Shown: in pieces, positions 41,156 to 51,420 of the stretch | Layout of the letters: each line of letters opens with the position of its first letter | How positions within the stretch are numbered: the stretch's first letter is position 1 | Translations under genes and position numbers: made by a program | Assembly (NCBI GenBank): GCA_947447825.1 | Contig: CANFLL010000004.1 | Location: 1-64,000, forward strand | Origin: Chitinophagaceae bacterium | GTDB taxonomy: Bacteria; Bacteroidota; Bacteroidia; Chitinophagales; Chitinophagaceae | DNA length: 64,000 nt | Direction of reading: 5' to 3' | The notes under the pieces: generated by a model | What the model was told of the DNA's origin: nothing | The model's database searches: none | Seen by the model: the letters and a program-made list of their open reading frames with translations, nothing else

Positions 41156-41776
41156 CTATTCCTTTATCGTTTCCATCTTTTTCTTGCAAACCATTAGGCT
41201 CAGATAGATGGTAATAACAGCTATCAGCATCCCGCCTGCTATATCTCTGGGAAAATGTTCAGCCAAGTATATTCTAGAAAATCCTACTAAAGAAGCGTAA
41301 ATAAATCCAATTGAAACTATCCATCTGCCCGATATTGCCAAGCAGGCAATAAAGAAAACGGTGAAAGCGGTGGCTGTATGACCCGATGGAAAACTGTGCA
41401 CTTTGTACAATTCTACGCCAGGAACGGTGTGAATTTGATTGGCATTTGTGATGGCTTTTGTGGGGCGAGCTTGTTCGGGCAATACGTTTTTTAACCCTTG
41501 AACAAACAAAGTAGAGATTACAAAACAGGCTATCAATAACCAAATAAAATCTCTTCGGAGGGTTAAAACTAATGCTAAGGCTGTAACCCAAGGCAATACT
41601 TCGCCAAAGCGAGTGATGGTAGAAAAGAAGAAATCTGCAACCTTTCCTTGGTCTTGATTGAGTAATAAAAAGAAGGATTCTTTATTGAAAAGAAAGGAGG
41701 CAATAAGTAATAATGTGGCCACAACTGTGGTTGCAATAGTGGCTATGCTGAGATTTGAATAATTTAATGTTCGCAT
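41156..41776 (-). CDS. PAP2-family phosphatase
   Basis: LPEQARPTKA...VHSFPSGHTATAF...SRIYLAEHFPRDIAGG. Confidence 0.93.
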   Translation of the reverse strand: MRTLNYSNLSIATIATTVVATLLLIASFLFNKESFFLLLNQDQGKVADFFFSTITRFGEVLPWVTALALVLTLRRDFIWLLIACFVISTLFVQGLKNVLPEQARPTKAITNANQIHTVPGVELYKVHSFPSGHTATAFTVFFIACLAISGRWIVSIGFIYASLVGFSRIYLAEHFPRDIAGGMLIAVITIYLSLMVCKKKMETIKE

Positions 41777-41872
41777 GTATTACCTATTAATAAACACAAA
41801 AGAAAGAAAAGGAATTGCTACCAATGATTGTTATAGGTAAAAAAGGTTTATTAAAGGGAGTAATAATTGCAC

Positions 41873-41975
41873 TTTACCACAAAGTTCACAAAGAAGAAAC
41901 ACGAAGAACACAAGGTAAAACAGGGTACACAAAGTTCTTGATAGTAATTTTACCTTGTGTTCTTTGTGGTAAAAT
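41873..41975. repeat. Hairpin repeat of the ACCACAAAG...CTTTGTGGT family
   Basis: TTTACCACAAAGTTCACAAAG...CCTTGTGTTCTTTGTGGTAAAA. Confidence 0.65.
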
Positions 41976-41985
41976 TTTCCTCGGA

Positions 41986-42600
41986 TTATAAATTATCTAG
42001 TTCCTTCCAAATGTCGTCGGCAATTGCGGCTACAGATTGATTGCCATTTATAAAAACAATTTTTTCTTCTCCCTTCAATTTCTCGAATGACTCTAAATAC
42101 TTTGCCTTTACTTGCTGCAAGTTTTCGAGGGTTTCATAAAGTTCTATCGTGCCTCTTGTGCTATTTAATCGCTTCATAGAAACTTCTGGATCAACATCTA
42201 TAAAGAAGTTTACATCGGGCTTCAAGGTAGCAGCACTTAGTGCATTGGCCGCAATTACCCAATCAATATCCACATGAACACCATGATAGGCATACGATGA
42301 AAAGTAATATCTATCAGAAATAACGGTGTAGCCTTCCTCCATCTTTTTCAATAATCCGTTAATCTCATTGTGCAAATGATCTAACCTGTCGGCCACATTT
42401 AGGGCGGCAATGGTTTTATGGTCGGCATTCATACGTCCCTTAAAAATGTTACGTACCAAGGAACCAATGGGGCTGTCGGTAGGTTCGAACGTAGTGTAAA
42501 CCTTATGCCCAGCAGCAATCAGCTTTTCGGTTAATAACTTCACCTGCGTGCTTTTTCCGCTACCATCAATACCCTCGAATACTATAAATAATTGTTTCAT
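41986..42600 (-). CDS. tmk: Thymidylate kinase
   Basis: MKQLFIVFEGIDGSGKSTQVKLL; DRYYFSSYAYHG. Start moved from 42636 to the Met at 42600. Confidence 0.94.
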   Translation of the reverse strand: MKQLFIVFEGIDGSGKSTQVKLLTEKLIAAGHKVYTTFEPTDSPIGSLVRNIFKGRMNADHKTIAALNVADRLDHLHNEINGLLKKMEEGYTVISDRYYFSSYAYHGVHVDIDWVIAANALSAATLKPDVNFFIDVDPEVSMKRLNSTRGTIELYETLENLQQVKAKYLESFEKLKGEEKIVFINGNQSVAAIADDIWKELDNL

Positions 42601-42700
42601 GTAAGTGTGATTAAAATGATTTGTTTCTTTTACCACAAAGGTTTGTTGTCACCTTTATTCAATCCAAATCCTTGTGTTGTTTGAGGCGAATACTCTTTCC

Positions 42701-43987
42701 CTATCCCCTCTTTTTCTCTTTCCCTAATGAAGAAAAAGGAATCATAGCCACTAACGGTGTAATTAAAATGGGAAGCATCAAGCTTCTGTATCTAACAATT
42801 GCGCCTGTAAATGTTACCGTAAAGCCATCCAATAATAAAACGCTCAAGGCTAAATAGAGACAGCAAATATAAAAGGGAGGCATTAGTCTTTTGTGTTTTG
42901 CAAATATTAAAAAAGCAATTAGGATGCAAGCATTGAAAAGTGTTTCTCCAAAAGCCATCAGGTAAGCTATGTTTTTAATCTCGGAAAAGTGCGGTCTGAT
43001 GAATGCAACATCTAAAGCTGTAGGCAGGTAATGAATAACACTTTCTGTAGTAGGCATCAAGGTAGGAACATTGATAGCAGAGTTTCCCTTTAGTAGTAAA
43101 AACTCGTGCTGTTTGTTTGCCACATAAAAGAGCGCATTGTAATGGTCGCCCAAAAGTGCCACAGCCATCAATGCCAAGATGCCACCAGAGTAGACAGCAA
43201 AGAAATAAAACTGGTGCCGTTGATTGTTTCTATCGGCTAACCACCAACTAAGCACAGCCGGAAACAAGGCAATAGCTACATAACTTTTGATGAAGAAGAT
43301 AAGCAGAAAAGAAAAAGCAATCATGAGGTAGTGCTTGCTACTGCTTTCCTTTTTGATAACCCGATTGAAGCAATAGAAGAACATCCCCAAAGCAGAAAGA
43401 AGAATCCCATCTTTATGTATGCCACTCCCCCAGAATAAAAAGGAGGGCATCAAAAAAATAGGAATAAGCAATAAATACTGGTGAACATTGGTAAAAGATT
43501 TTACTAGCCAATAAAAAGCAACCAATCCAAAGAGGTGGAGGAAGTTGAAAAATAGGATGTTAGTGAAGTAATTAGTACGGCTAAATACATTACAGATAGC
43601 AAGGAATTTAATTATCAGGTTGTCTTTCAGATCGTTCCAATAAGAGTTGGATCCAGAAAACAAGCCGCCCCTTTCAGCGTAATTGCTCATAAAAAGAGAT
43701 TTTACAAACAAGAGAGGGTTGTGTAGTAGCAATTCTGTTTCGGGGAGGCTTTCTCTATAAAAGCGCCAAGTATCTGCCCCTGCCCGTTGTGCCGGAAAGT
43801 TGAAATACATGCCATAAGCCACACCAGCAAAGACTTTTAGTACAAATAAGCCCACCAGTAGCCACCAAGCAATGCCCGACTTTTTTAAAAAGGGGATGCG
43901 TGTAATGATAAAACTAAACAGCAGGAGGTATAATAAAAATGGGATGATGTCTACTTTCATTGAAGTTATTTTTTGCCACTGAGGCAC
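42701..43987 (-). CDS. Hypothetical multi-pass membrane protein
   Basis: 428 aa with many hydrophobic segments. Confidence 0.75.
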   Translation of the reverse strand: MPQWQKITSMKVDIIPFLLYLLLFSFIITRIPFLKKSGIAWWLLVGLFVLKVFAGVAYGMYFNFPAQRAGADTWRFYRESLPETELLLHNPLLFVKSLFMSNYAERGGLFSGSNSYWNDLKDNLIIKFLAICNVFSRTNYFTNILFFNFLHLFGLVAFYWLVKSFTNVHQYLLLIPIFLMPSFLFWGSGIHKDGILLSALGMFFYCFNRVIKKESSSKHYLMIAFSFLLIFFIKSYVAIALFPAVLSWWLADRNNQRHQFYFFAVYSGGILALMAVALLGDHYNALFYVANKQHEFLLLKGNSAINVPTLMPTTESVIHYLPTALDVAFIRPHFSEIKNIAYLMAFGETLFNACILIAFLIFAKHKRLMPPFYICCLYLALSVLLLDGFTVTFTGAIVRYRSLMLPILITPLVAMIPFSSLGKEKKRG

Positions 43988-44053
43988 AGAGAAAACAGAG
44001 AAGAAATATGTAGAAACATAACTTATTTTCTGTTTTCTCTGTGCCTCAGTGGC
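43973..44053. repeat. Long inverted-repeat hairpin element
   Basis: TTGCCACTGAGGCACAGAGAAAACAGA...TCTGTTTTCTCTGTGCCTCAGTGGCAA. Confidence 0.85.
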
Positions 44054-44064
44054 AATCTTTATTC

Positions 44065-44463
44065 TTAATAAATTACTCTTTTTATATCCAACCTAAGTTT
44101 TCCAAAATTTAATATAAGACCAACCTTACAGCCAGATATTTTCAAATAGTTGATTACTTGGGCATAATCCTCGTCCGAAATGCCACCTTCTTTTGCTTTT
44201 ACTTCAAGCACTACGATATCATCAACAATAAAATCTGCGTAGAACTTATGTGCCAAAACAATATCCTTGTATGGAATAAAGTATTCTTTTTCGCGCTCAA
44301 AAGGAATTGTATGGGCATTAAACTCATACTCAAATGCATCTTTATACACGATTTCAAGAAACCCTGAGCCAAGTGTTTTGTGAACTTCAACGCCAATACC
44401 TATTATGGTATCAGTTTCTCCTTGTAATGGATACTTGTTTTTATCAAAAATTTGCTGAGCCAT
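44065..44463 (-). CDS. GxxExxY protein
   Basis: GVEVHKTLGSGFLEIVYKDAFEYEF; LEVKAKEGGISDEDYAQVINYLKISGCKVGLILNFG. Confidence 0.92.
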   Translation of the reverse strand: MAQQIFDKNKYPLQGETDTIIGIGVEVHKTLGSGFLEIVYKDAFEYEFNAHTIPFEREKEYFIPYKDIVLAHKFYADFIVDDIVVLEVKAKEGGISDEDYAQVINYLKISGCKVGLILNFGKLRLDIKRVIY

Positions 44464-44471
44464 AATTATTT

Positions 44472-44551
44472 ATTTGCCACAGAGGTACGGAGAATACATA
44501 GAAAAGGTAAACTATAATTTTCCTCCACTTTTTTCTGTGCCTCAGTGGCAA
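44472..44551. repeat. Second copy of the long inverted-repeat hairpin element
   Basis: TTTGCCACAGAGGTACGGAGAATACATAGAAAA...TTTTTTCTGTGCCTCAGTGGCAAA. Confidence 0.8.
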
Positions 44552-44555
44552 ATCT

Positions 44556-45839
44556 TTACCCCACTATCACTAAGTAATAATTCTTCTTGCCTTTTTGCAC
44601 CAAAATATATTTGCTTTGTAGTAAATCTTCTGCCGCAAGAGTTGCTTTCTCCGCACCAATCTTTACCTTATTTACAGATAGTCCACCGGCCTGCAGCATT
44701 TTCTTTGCTTCACCCTTACTTGGAAATATCTGAGAATCGGCCAAGAAAGAAACCAAATCATATCCTGCCGCCAACTGCTCTTTGCTGATGTTTACCGTAG
44801 GCACACCATCCAACACTTGCAGCAATTGTTCCTCGTTAAGCGATTGCAAAACAGACGCTGTATCATTGCTAAATAAAATCTCGCTTGCTTTCACAGCAAA
44901 ATCATACTCTTCTCTGCCGTGTACAAACACACTTAGTTCTTCGGCAAGCTTCTTTTGCAATAATCGTTGATGTGGTGCGGCTTCATGTTCAGCTATCAAA
45001 GCATCGATGGTTTCTTTAGATAAAAGTGTAAACAATTTTATCCATTTCTTCGCATCATCATCGCTTGCATTAAGCCAGAACTGGTAAAACTGATAAGGAC
45101 TTGTTTTCTTGGCATCCAACCAGATATTGCCTTTTTCTGTTTTGCCAAACTTGCCGCCATCGGCTTTTGTAACCAACGGACAGGTGAAGGCATACGCTTC
45201 GCCGCCCATCTTTCTGCGTATCAGTTCGGTGCCGGTGGTGATGTTTCCCCATTGGTCACTACCGCCCATTTGCAGTTTGCAGTTCTTGTTTTTATACAGC
45301 CAGTAAAAATCGTAACCCTGAATCAGTTGGTACGTAAACTCCGTGAAGCTGATGCCGCTTTCGCCTTCAATACGTTTGCGCACGCTATCCTTACTCATCA
45401 TATAGTTTACGGTAATATGCTTGCCCACATCGCGGATGAAACTCAGAAAGTCGATTTCCTTAAACCAATCGTAGTTGTTTACCATTTCGGCGCAGTTAGG
45501 TTTGGAAGCATCAAAGTCCAGAAACTTTTCCAGTTGCTTCTTCACTCCAGCTTGGTTGTGCAGCAGAATATCTTCGCTCAATAAATTCCTTTCCTCACTT
45601 TTTCCGCTTGGGTCGCCCACCATTCCGGTAGCGCCACCCACCAAAGCGATGGGCTTATGACCAGCCTTTTGCAAATGCACCAACAACAATATCGGCACCA
45701 AACTACCAATGTGTAAACTATCCGAAGTGGGGTCGAAGCCAATATAGGCACTCGTCATTTCCTTGTTTAATTGCTCTTCTGTGCCCGGCATTATATCCTG
45801 CAACATGCCTCTCCAACGCAGTTCTTCTATTAATGTCAT
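44556..45839 (-). CDS. tyrS: Tyrosyl-tRNA synthetase
   Basis: [31 protein letters not shown] (KMSKS-like region). Start moved from 45857 to MTLIEEL. Confidence 0.95.
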   Translation of the reverse strand: MTLIEELRWRGMLQDIMPGTEEQLNKEMTSAYIGFDPTSDSLHIGSLVPILLLVHLQKAGHKPIALVGGATGMVGDPSGKSEERNLLSEDILLHNQAGVKKQLEKFLDFDASKPNCAEMVNNYDWFKEIDFLSFIRDVGKHITVNYMMSKDSVRKRIEGESGISFTEFTYQLIQGYDFYWLYKNKNCKLQMGGSDQWGNITTGTELIRRKMGGEAYAFTCPLVTKADGGKFGKTEKGNIWLDAKKTSPYQFYQFWLNASDDDAKKWIKLFTLLSKETIDALIAEHEAAPHQRLLQKKLAEELSVFVHGREEYDFAVKASEILFSNDTASVLQSLNEEQLLQVLDGVPTVNISKEQLAAGYDLVSFLADSQIFPSKGEAKKMLQAGGLSVNKVKIGAEKATLAAEDLLQSKYILVQKGKKNYYLVIVG

Positions 45840-45979
45840 CCTAATTATTTGCAACAAAAGTAACTACTTAGGCATTTCGGTGATTAATTGAAAAAAATAG
45901 ATATTGAGGGATGAGGGCGTTAATGCTATGTAGTTTTATATGATTAATGTTTGGCTTTGCGATAACCTGATTGAAATAG

Positions 45980-46210
45980 GAACCGGTTGAACATGTTTAA
46001 AAAAAGCTTTTTTAGCGTAATGTTCAGTTGAACGAGGTTTGCGTGAGGGCTTACGAAACTTCCGTTCAACTGAACTTATCTTCCGTGAGGGCTTACCGAG
46101 TTTCCGTTCAGCCGAACGAGGTTTCCGTAAAGGCTTACGGAACTTCCGTACGACTGAACATTTCCTCCGTAAGAGCTTACCGAACTTCCGTTCAATTGAA
46201 CTTATCTTCC
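45980..46210. repeat. 21-nt-period palindromic array 4 (9 clear units 46022-46210, 2 degenerate units before)
   Basis: Alternating GTTCA[RY]TGAAC and GTAAG[AG]CTTAC palindromes; degenerate units carry AACCGGTT and AAAAAGCTTTTT palindromes. Confidence 0.95.
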
Positions 46211-46313
46211 GAAAGGCAGTATAAACTTAAAAACTAAGTCTATATTAATGAATATGATTGATTAAAAGTTTCTCTTTTCAATCAAAAATTCATCTAGCTA
46301 AAATTGAAAGCTT

Positions 46314-46550
46314 CTAATCTTTTATTTCTTCAAACTCAATGTATTCATCATTGGTAGATGTGGTGGAGCTTTTAGGCGGAACAGTTGATTGTTGGGTAGA
46401 TTGTGTTTTGGTAAACTGTTGTTGCTGTTCGTTCATTTGCGAAACGGTGGTTTTCATTTTGCTAACGGTTCTAGCAATAGGTATTACCAACTCGAAAATG
46501 AATCGGTATAATAAATATATAGCTACACCCCAGAATAAATCTTTTATCAT
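46314..46550 (-). CDS. Small membrane protein, DUF4834-like
   Basis: 78 aa; DLFWGVAIYLLYRFIFELVIPIARTVSKMK, C-term NDEYIEFEEIKD. Confidence 0.7.
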   Translation of the reverse strand: MIKDLFWGVAIYLLYRFIFELVIPIARTVSKMKTTVSQMNEQQQQFTKTQSTQQSTVPPKSSTTSTNDEYIEFEEIKD

Positions 46551-46771
46551 AAGGCGGTAAAGATAATATTGAAGATTACCAAATTATTACATTTTATGTT
46601 ACTGTTAAGAATTTTAGTTATTACTCAGGATATTTTAACCACAAAATGAAAAATGAAGGATTTAATATTTCGGGTTTTATATTTTACGGATTAGTAAAGT
46701 GAATAGAAATTTAGATAATCATTAGAACCCTTTTACGAAAGTTTTTACCTTTCAGGACGTTAATACCACAT

Positions 46772-47584
46772 TCAACCTGTAACTGTCTTTCGATAGATGC
46801 TAACAAGTGTGTCCACTGCCTTTTTACCTTCAACGCCCAGATTGATTGTAAAGTTATTTACGTATAAGTCAATGTGTTTACGCATTACATCATCACTCAT
46901 TTCTTGGGCATGACATCGGATATAATCTGAAAGTTCTGGATAATTAGCAAAAGCAAACTCTACACTTTTGCGGATAAGACCATCCACCTTTACTGCAAGC
47001 TCTTTGCCAATTCGGTTATGCGCCACAATACCTCCCAACGGAATAGGCACCTTTAATTGCTGCTCCCAATAGTTGCCCAAGTCCATCAATTTCACTAAGC
47101 CTTTATCTTGATAGGTAAACCTGTTTTCGTGAATAATAACCCCAGCATCTACTTTTTCAGATAAAACAGCCTCTTCAATCTCATTAAAAACTAGAAACTT
47201 TTTGTTATTGGCATTAGGAAAAGCCATCGAGAAAAGCAAATGAGCAGTAGTGTTAACGCCTGGTACTGCAATGGTAAAATTGTTTACCGTTTTTTGCAAT
47301 TGGGCAGGATCGATTGCTTTTTTACTTATTAATAATGGTCCAACACCTTTGCCTAAAGCACCACCACTATTCAACAATTGATACTGTGAAAGCACCAATG
47401 GAAGTACGCCATAACTAATTTTGGAGAGGTCTAGTTTGCCCTCTCTTGCCCATTCATTAAGGGTTTGCACGTCTTCCAACTGCACCTCAAACCTGAGACC
47501 TTCGGTATCTATTTTATTATTTACGAGGGCATCGAAAATAAAAGTGTCGTTAGGGCAAGGAGAAAAGCCAAGGGAAAGTGTCAT
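46772..47584 (-). CDS. mqnD: 1,4-dihydroxy-6-naphthoate synthase (futalosine pathway)
   Basis: LGFSPCPNDTFIFDALVNNKIDTEGL; VDAGVIIHENRFTY. Confidence 0.93.
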   Translation of the reverse strand: MTLSLGFSPCPNDTFIFDALVNNKIDTEGLRFEVQLEDVQTLNEWAREGKLDLSKISYGVLPLVLSQYQLLNSGGALGKGVGPLLISKKAIDPAQLQKTVNNFTIAVPGVNTTAHLLFSMAFPNANNKKFLVFNEIEEAVLSEKVDAGVIIHENRFTYQDKGLVKLMDLGNYWEQQLKVPIPLGGIVAHNRIGKELAVKVDGLIRKSVEFAFANYPELSDYIRCHAQEMSDDVMRKHIDLYVNNFTINLGVEGKKAVDTLVSIYRKTVTG

Positions 47585-47623
47585 AAATGTTATTAAAATG
47601 AATTACAAACGTAGTACATAGAG

Positions 47624-48259
47624 TTAAATGCCATCCACAATTTCCAAAAGCACTTTGTTTGCATTCTGTACAGTTTCTTTTATCAACCATTTAGACTTGT
47701 CTCGTTCACCAATATAATTACTTAAACCACGAATTTGCAAATACGGTATGTTCAACTCGTTACACACATAATGTAATGCTGCTCCTTCCATACTTTCAAT
47801 TATTGGATTATACATAGATTTTAGTTGATTAATACGTTCAGTTCTAGTAGTTACCTCATTTACTGTTATTGCGGTAACTTCTTGTAGGTGTAGTTTATTA
47901 TAAACTGAAAGATTTTTGTTTACTAATCTTCCATTTGTAAATGGCGAATCATCTGGAGCAATGAATTTGGTTTTGAATAGATCTTTCCACTCTCCGTTTT
48001 CTTCAACACCCGTATCCCCCAATATTTCATCTTTCACTAAAACGACATTTCCCAATAGTAAAGATGTATCAAAACAACCTGCAATACCCACTTGAATAAT
48101 TAAATCGGGTTTATGGGTTAATGCCAACTTAGTTATTGATACAGCAGATGCCAACATGCCAACACCCGAAATATGAAAGGAATAATTTTGAGAAGCAATT
48201 AATTGAGCCGAAGCAAATTCAACTTCCATAAGTGTTGCTGAAACAATAAGTGTTTTCAT
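47624..48259 (-). CDS. mqnB: Futalosine hydrolase
   Basis: Nucleosidase fold DLIIQVGIAGCF, ESMEGAALHYVCNELNIPYLQIRGLSNYIGERDKSKW; adjacent to mqnD. Confidence 0.9.
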   Translation of the reverse strand: MKTLIVSATLMEVEFASAQLIASQNYSFHISGVGMLASAVSITKLALTHKPDLIIQVGIAGCFDTSLLLGNVVLVKDEILGDTGVEENGEWKDLFKTKFIAPDDSPFTNGRLVNKNLSVYNKLHLQEVTAITVNEVTTRTERINQLKSMYNPIIESMEGAALHYVCNELNIPYLQIRGLSNYIGERDKSKWLIKETVQNANKVLLEIVDGI

Positions 48260-48326
48260 AATGGCAAATATGATTTTGATTGTTCATCAATCAATAAAAA
48301 TAAATTTTAAGGATTTAGTAAAATTA

Positions 48327-48360
48327 AAAAAGAGGCTATCCAAATTAGACAGCCTCTTTT
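48327..48360. terminator. Terminator-like hairpin
   Basis: AAAAGAGGCTATCCAAATTAGACAGCCTCTTTT. Confidence 0.75.
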
Positions 48361-48379
48361 AACAGCAACATTTATCGGG

Positions 48380-49411
48380 TTAAACTATTTCCCAAACTTC
48401 CCTTCCTTTTAATAATTTATCTAAATTTCCTTTACCCTTTGTTGCAATGGCTTCTTCTATTTGCATAGCCATCACATCTTCGTAGCAAGCTCTTTCTGTT
48501 TGATAAAAAATGCCAAATGGACGAGGGAAATGTCCTTCTATCCTTGGGTCATCAAACATGCGCGTAAGTATCTGTGCCTTGTAGAAATCTTTCTCATCAT
48601 GTATCCACAAGTCGCTAGTACTTGCTCCTTCTTCTAAATCAACTACTACAGGTTTTAATCCATCAAGCTTAATTCCTTTGTTTTTAGTTGCACCGAAAAC
48701 TAGTGGCTGACCTTGCTCTAAAAATAAAACTTCATTAAGTTTACTTCCTTTCTCAGTAAATACTTCAAAAGCACCATCATTAAAGATGTTACAGTTTTGA
48801 TATATCTCTAAAAAAGAAGACCCTTTATGTAAGTGACTTCTAGTGAGCATTGTTTGTAAATGCTTAGGGTCTCTATCCATGCTGCGAGCTATAAAAGTGG
48901 CATCTGCACCCAAGGCTAAAGCCAATGGATTGAAAGGATGATCGATACTTCCTAAAGGCGTACTCTTAGTTACCTTGTTTTCTTCGGATGTAGGAGAATA
49001 TTGTCCTTTGGTTAACCCGTAAATCTGGTTATTGAAAAGCAATACATTCACATCAAAGTTTCTTCTAAGCAAATGAATGGTATGGTTACCACCAATGCTC
49101 AATCCATCACCATCTCCCGTCACAATCCAAACACTTAGTTCTGGTCGTGCAGCTTTTAATCCGCTAGCCACAGCAGTAGCACGTCCATGAATGGAGTGCA
49201 TGCCAAATGTGTTCATATAATAAGGGAAACGGCTACTACAACCAATTCCACTAATGATTACTATGTTTTCTTTTGGAACGCCAATAGATGGCATTATCTT
49301 TTGTACTTGTGCCAAAATGGAATAATCGCCACAACCCGGACACCAACGAACCTCTTGATCTGTAGCAAAATCTTTAGCGGTAAGTACTGGTGTATCTAAT
49401 GTTTCTGTCAT
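48380..49411 (-). CDS. korB: 2-oxoacid:ferredoxin oxidoreductase beta subunit
   Basis: WCPGCGDYSILAQVQ; GIGCSSRFPYYMNTFGMHSIHGRA; TGDGDGLSIGGNH TPP motif. Confidence 0.94.
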   Translation of the reverse strand: MTETLDTPVLTAKDFATDQEVRWCPGCGDYSILAQVQKIMPSIGVPKENIVIISGIGCSSRFPYYMNTFGMHSIHGRATAVASGLKAARPELSVWIVTGDGDGLSIGGNHTIHLLRRNFDVNVLLFNNQIYGLTKGQYSPTSEENKVTKSTPLGSIDHPFNPLALALGADATFIARSMDRDPKHLQTMLTRSHLHKGSSFLEIYQNCNIFNDGAFEVFTEKGSKLNEVLFLEQGQPLVFGATKNKGIKLDGLKPVVVDLEEGASTSDLWIHDEKDFYKAQILTRMFDDPRIEGHFPRPFGIFYQTERACYEDVMAMQIEEAIATKGKGNLDKLLKGREVWEIV

Positions 49412-49642
49412 AATGGAGAGTTATAAACCCCTTTTAAAATTGCAAAAAGGAGCGCAAAGATAACAAACACACTTTTATTATAAAAGGTTTTATACAATTG
49501 CAATGTTTCGGCAAAGGATATTATTAGAATATTTTGTTTTGAAAAGGGTTGTAGTCAAAATAATTTGAGCAATATGAAGCTAAATGCTAAGTCCTTTTGA
49601 CTTAATACCTACAACTTATTACTTGCAACTTCTAAAGCGCAC

Positions 49643-49957
49643 TTATTTGTATTGCTCGATAAGTTTTTTTAGTTGAGAGGCTGGTATTACACCACTTTGT
49701 CTCCACAATACTTTACCATTTTTAAAAATGATAAACGTAGGCACGCCTTGTATTTGGTATTGTGCTGCCACGGCAGGGTTTTTATCTACATCCACTTTTA
49801 TGATGGTAGCAGCATCCCCAACCATTTGCTTTACTTCTTTCAGTATGGGAGCCATTGTTTTGCAAGGCCCACACCAAGTGGCAAAAAAGTCTACCAAAAC
49901 TGGCTTACTACTATTTATCGTATCTGAAAATGATTTGCTTATTCCTTCTGTTTGCAT
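49643..49957 (-). CDS. trxA: Thioredoxin
   Basis: [29 protein letters not shown]. Confidence 0.95.
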   Translation of the reverse strand: MQTEGISKSFSDTINSSKPVLVDFFATWCGPCKTMAPILKEVKQMVGDAATIIKVDVDKNPAVAAQYQIQGVPTFIIFKNGKVLWRQSGVIPASQLKKLIEQYK

Positions 49958-50288
49958 TTTACTTTTTTATGAAATTAAACAATTAAGATAACTTCCCAAA
50001 TAATTGAACGATTAATAAGAAACTTGGGAGGTTGAAAATAAAATATTGAGAATCTAGTTTCAACCAACAAAAACACATTTCACGCATCAAAAGATTTCAT
50101 AAACTATTCATGAATATTTGTACTATTAGGAACACTAAGGTTTCACCAAGAAAACAAGGACAATTTGGTAAAATTAGCTTACAATAACCAACATGAACCA
50201 TAAAACTTACTGTTTTTAGTGGTCTTGGTGGTAAACTTCTTGAGTAATGAACCTTTTTGTTTTCGACTTAACTCCTCGTTTTTCCAAC

Positions 50289-50345
50289 ATGAAACATATT
50301 GAGGAAGCACATCGATATTTAGAAAATGCTAAAGAACTTTCATAG
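50289..50345 (+). pseudogene. Truncated DUF5618-like gene remnant
   Basis: Translates MKHIEEAHRYLENAKELS-stop, near-identical to the start of the intact 30752-31129 protein (MKHIEEAHRYLDNAKEILS). Confidence 0.8.
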
Positions 50346-50409
50346 TGCTCAATACACAACCAGATGGAGTGAAATAAGAGAGGTTGTATAAAATTGTAGT
50401 GGTGTGATT

Positions 50410-51360
50410 TTAAAAAAAGAGTTGAAACAAAGAACGTTTCTTTTTCACAGGCTCTGGCCTTCTAATGTTTAGTCCACATACATCATTTAATTTATCAATC
50501 ATGTAGCCAGATATTTCAGGGAAATTTTGTTCATCTTGTAAGTGCATAAAAAAATAAATTTCCTCAATTCCATTGTCAATCCAAAGTTTTATTCTATCAA
50601 TCCATTCGTCAATCCTAGTATAATCTGATGAATGCGTTCCATTGCCCACATACCGAATAAAAGCTTTAGATACTGTAAGTTGCATGTGCAAACAATCTCT
50701 TCTTCCACTGGTATCAGTAATTATCAATCCTATTTTATTCTCTTTCAAAAAAGTTATCAACTCATTTCTCGCAGCCTCATTTGTAAACCATTCTGAATGG
50801 CGGATTTCTACAAAAAATTGATATTTGGTAGGTAAACTTTTTAAATAATCAAAAAGCTCATTTATTTTCTTTGGACTGAACGATTCATTTAATTGAATCA
50901 ATATTGGTCCTAACTGCTCTTCAAATGCTGCTATTCCGGCAATAAAATTATCTGTTATATGCTTTTTTCCATAAAGGGATCCTTCATGAGTTATTTCCTT
51001 GAACATCTTTGGACAATAAACAAAATTTTGTCTACTTGTTTTTTCAGCCCATTTGCCAATAGTTCTCGAACTATGAATTTTATAATGCGTAGTGTTTAGT
51101 TCTATGCCATTGTAGCATTTAGCATAATTTTCTAGGTAATCTTTCTCTTCTGTTTTGTAAGGAAATATTTTTCCTATCCATTCGCTACGTCCCCATTTGG
51201 AACAACCAATATGTACTCTTGGTGAATTTATTTTTCTCCCTATCAAAAAACTATTGTTTGATGAAGGGTCTTTTGGTAATTTAAAATCTATATGGCTAAG
51301 TAATCGTTCAGAAACACGTCCAAATTCCATTCTGATGAATTTTGTGTTGATAATTTCCAA
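50410..51360 (-). CDS. DUF72 family protein
   Basis: VHIGCSKWGRSEWIGKIFPYKTEEKDYLENYAKCYNGIELNTTHY; FFVEIRHSEWF; yield of YFFMHL. Confidence 0.9.
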   Translation of the reverse strand: MEIINTKFIRMEFGRVSERLLSHIDFKLPKDPSSNNSFLIGRKINSPRVHIGCSKWGRSEWIGKIFPYKTEEKDYLENYAKCYNGIELNTTHYKIHSSRTIGKWAEKTSRQNFVYCPKMFKEITHEGSLYGKKHITDNFIAGIAAFEEQLGPILIQLNESFSPKKINELFDYLKSLPTKYQFFVEIRHSEWFTNEAARNELITFLKENKIGLIITDTSGRRDCLHMQLTVSKAFIRYVGNGTHSSDYTRIDEWIDRIKLWIDNGIEEIYFFMHLQDEQNFPEISGYMIDKLNDVCGLNIRRPEPVKKKRSLFQLFF

Positions 51361-51420
51361 AATTAAGGAAATTTTAATGTTAAGAACCTCTTCAAAGAAT
51401 TATTAAATGTAAAAAATAAT

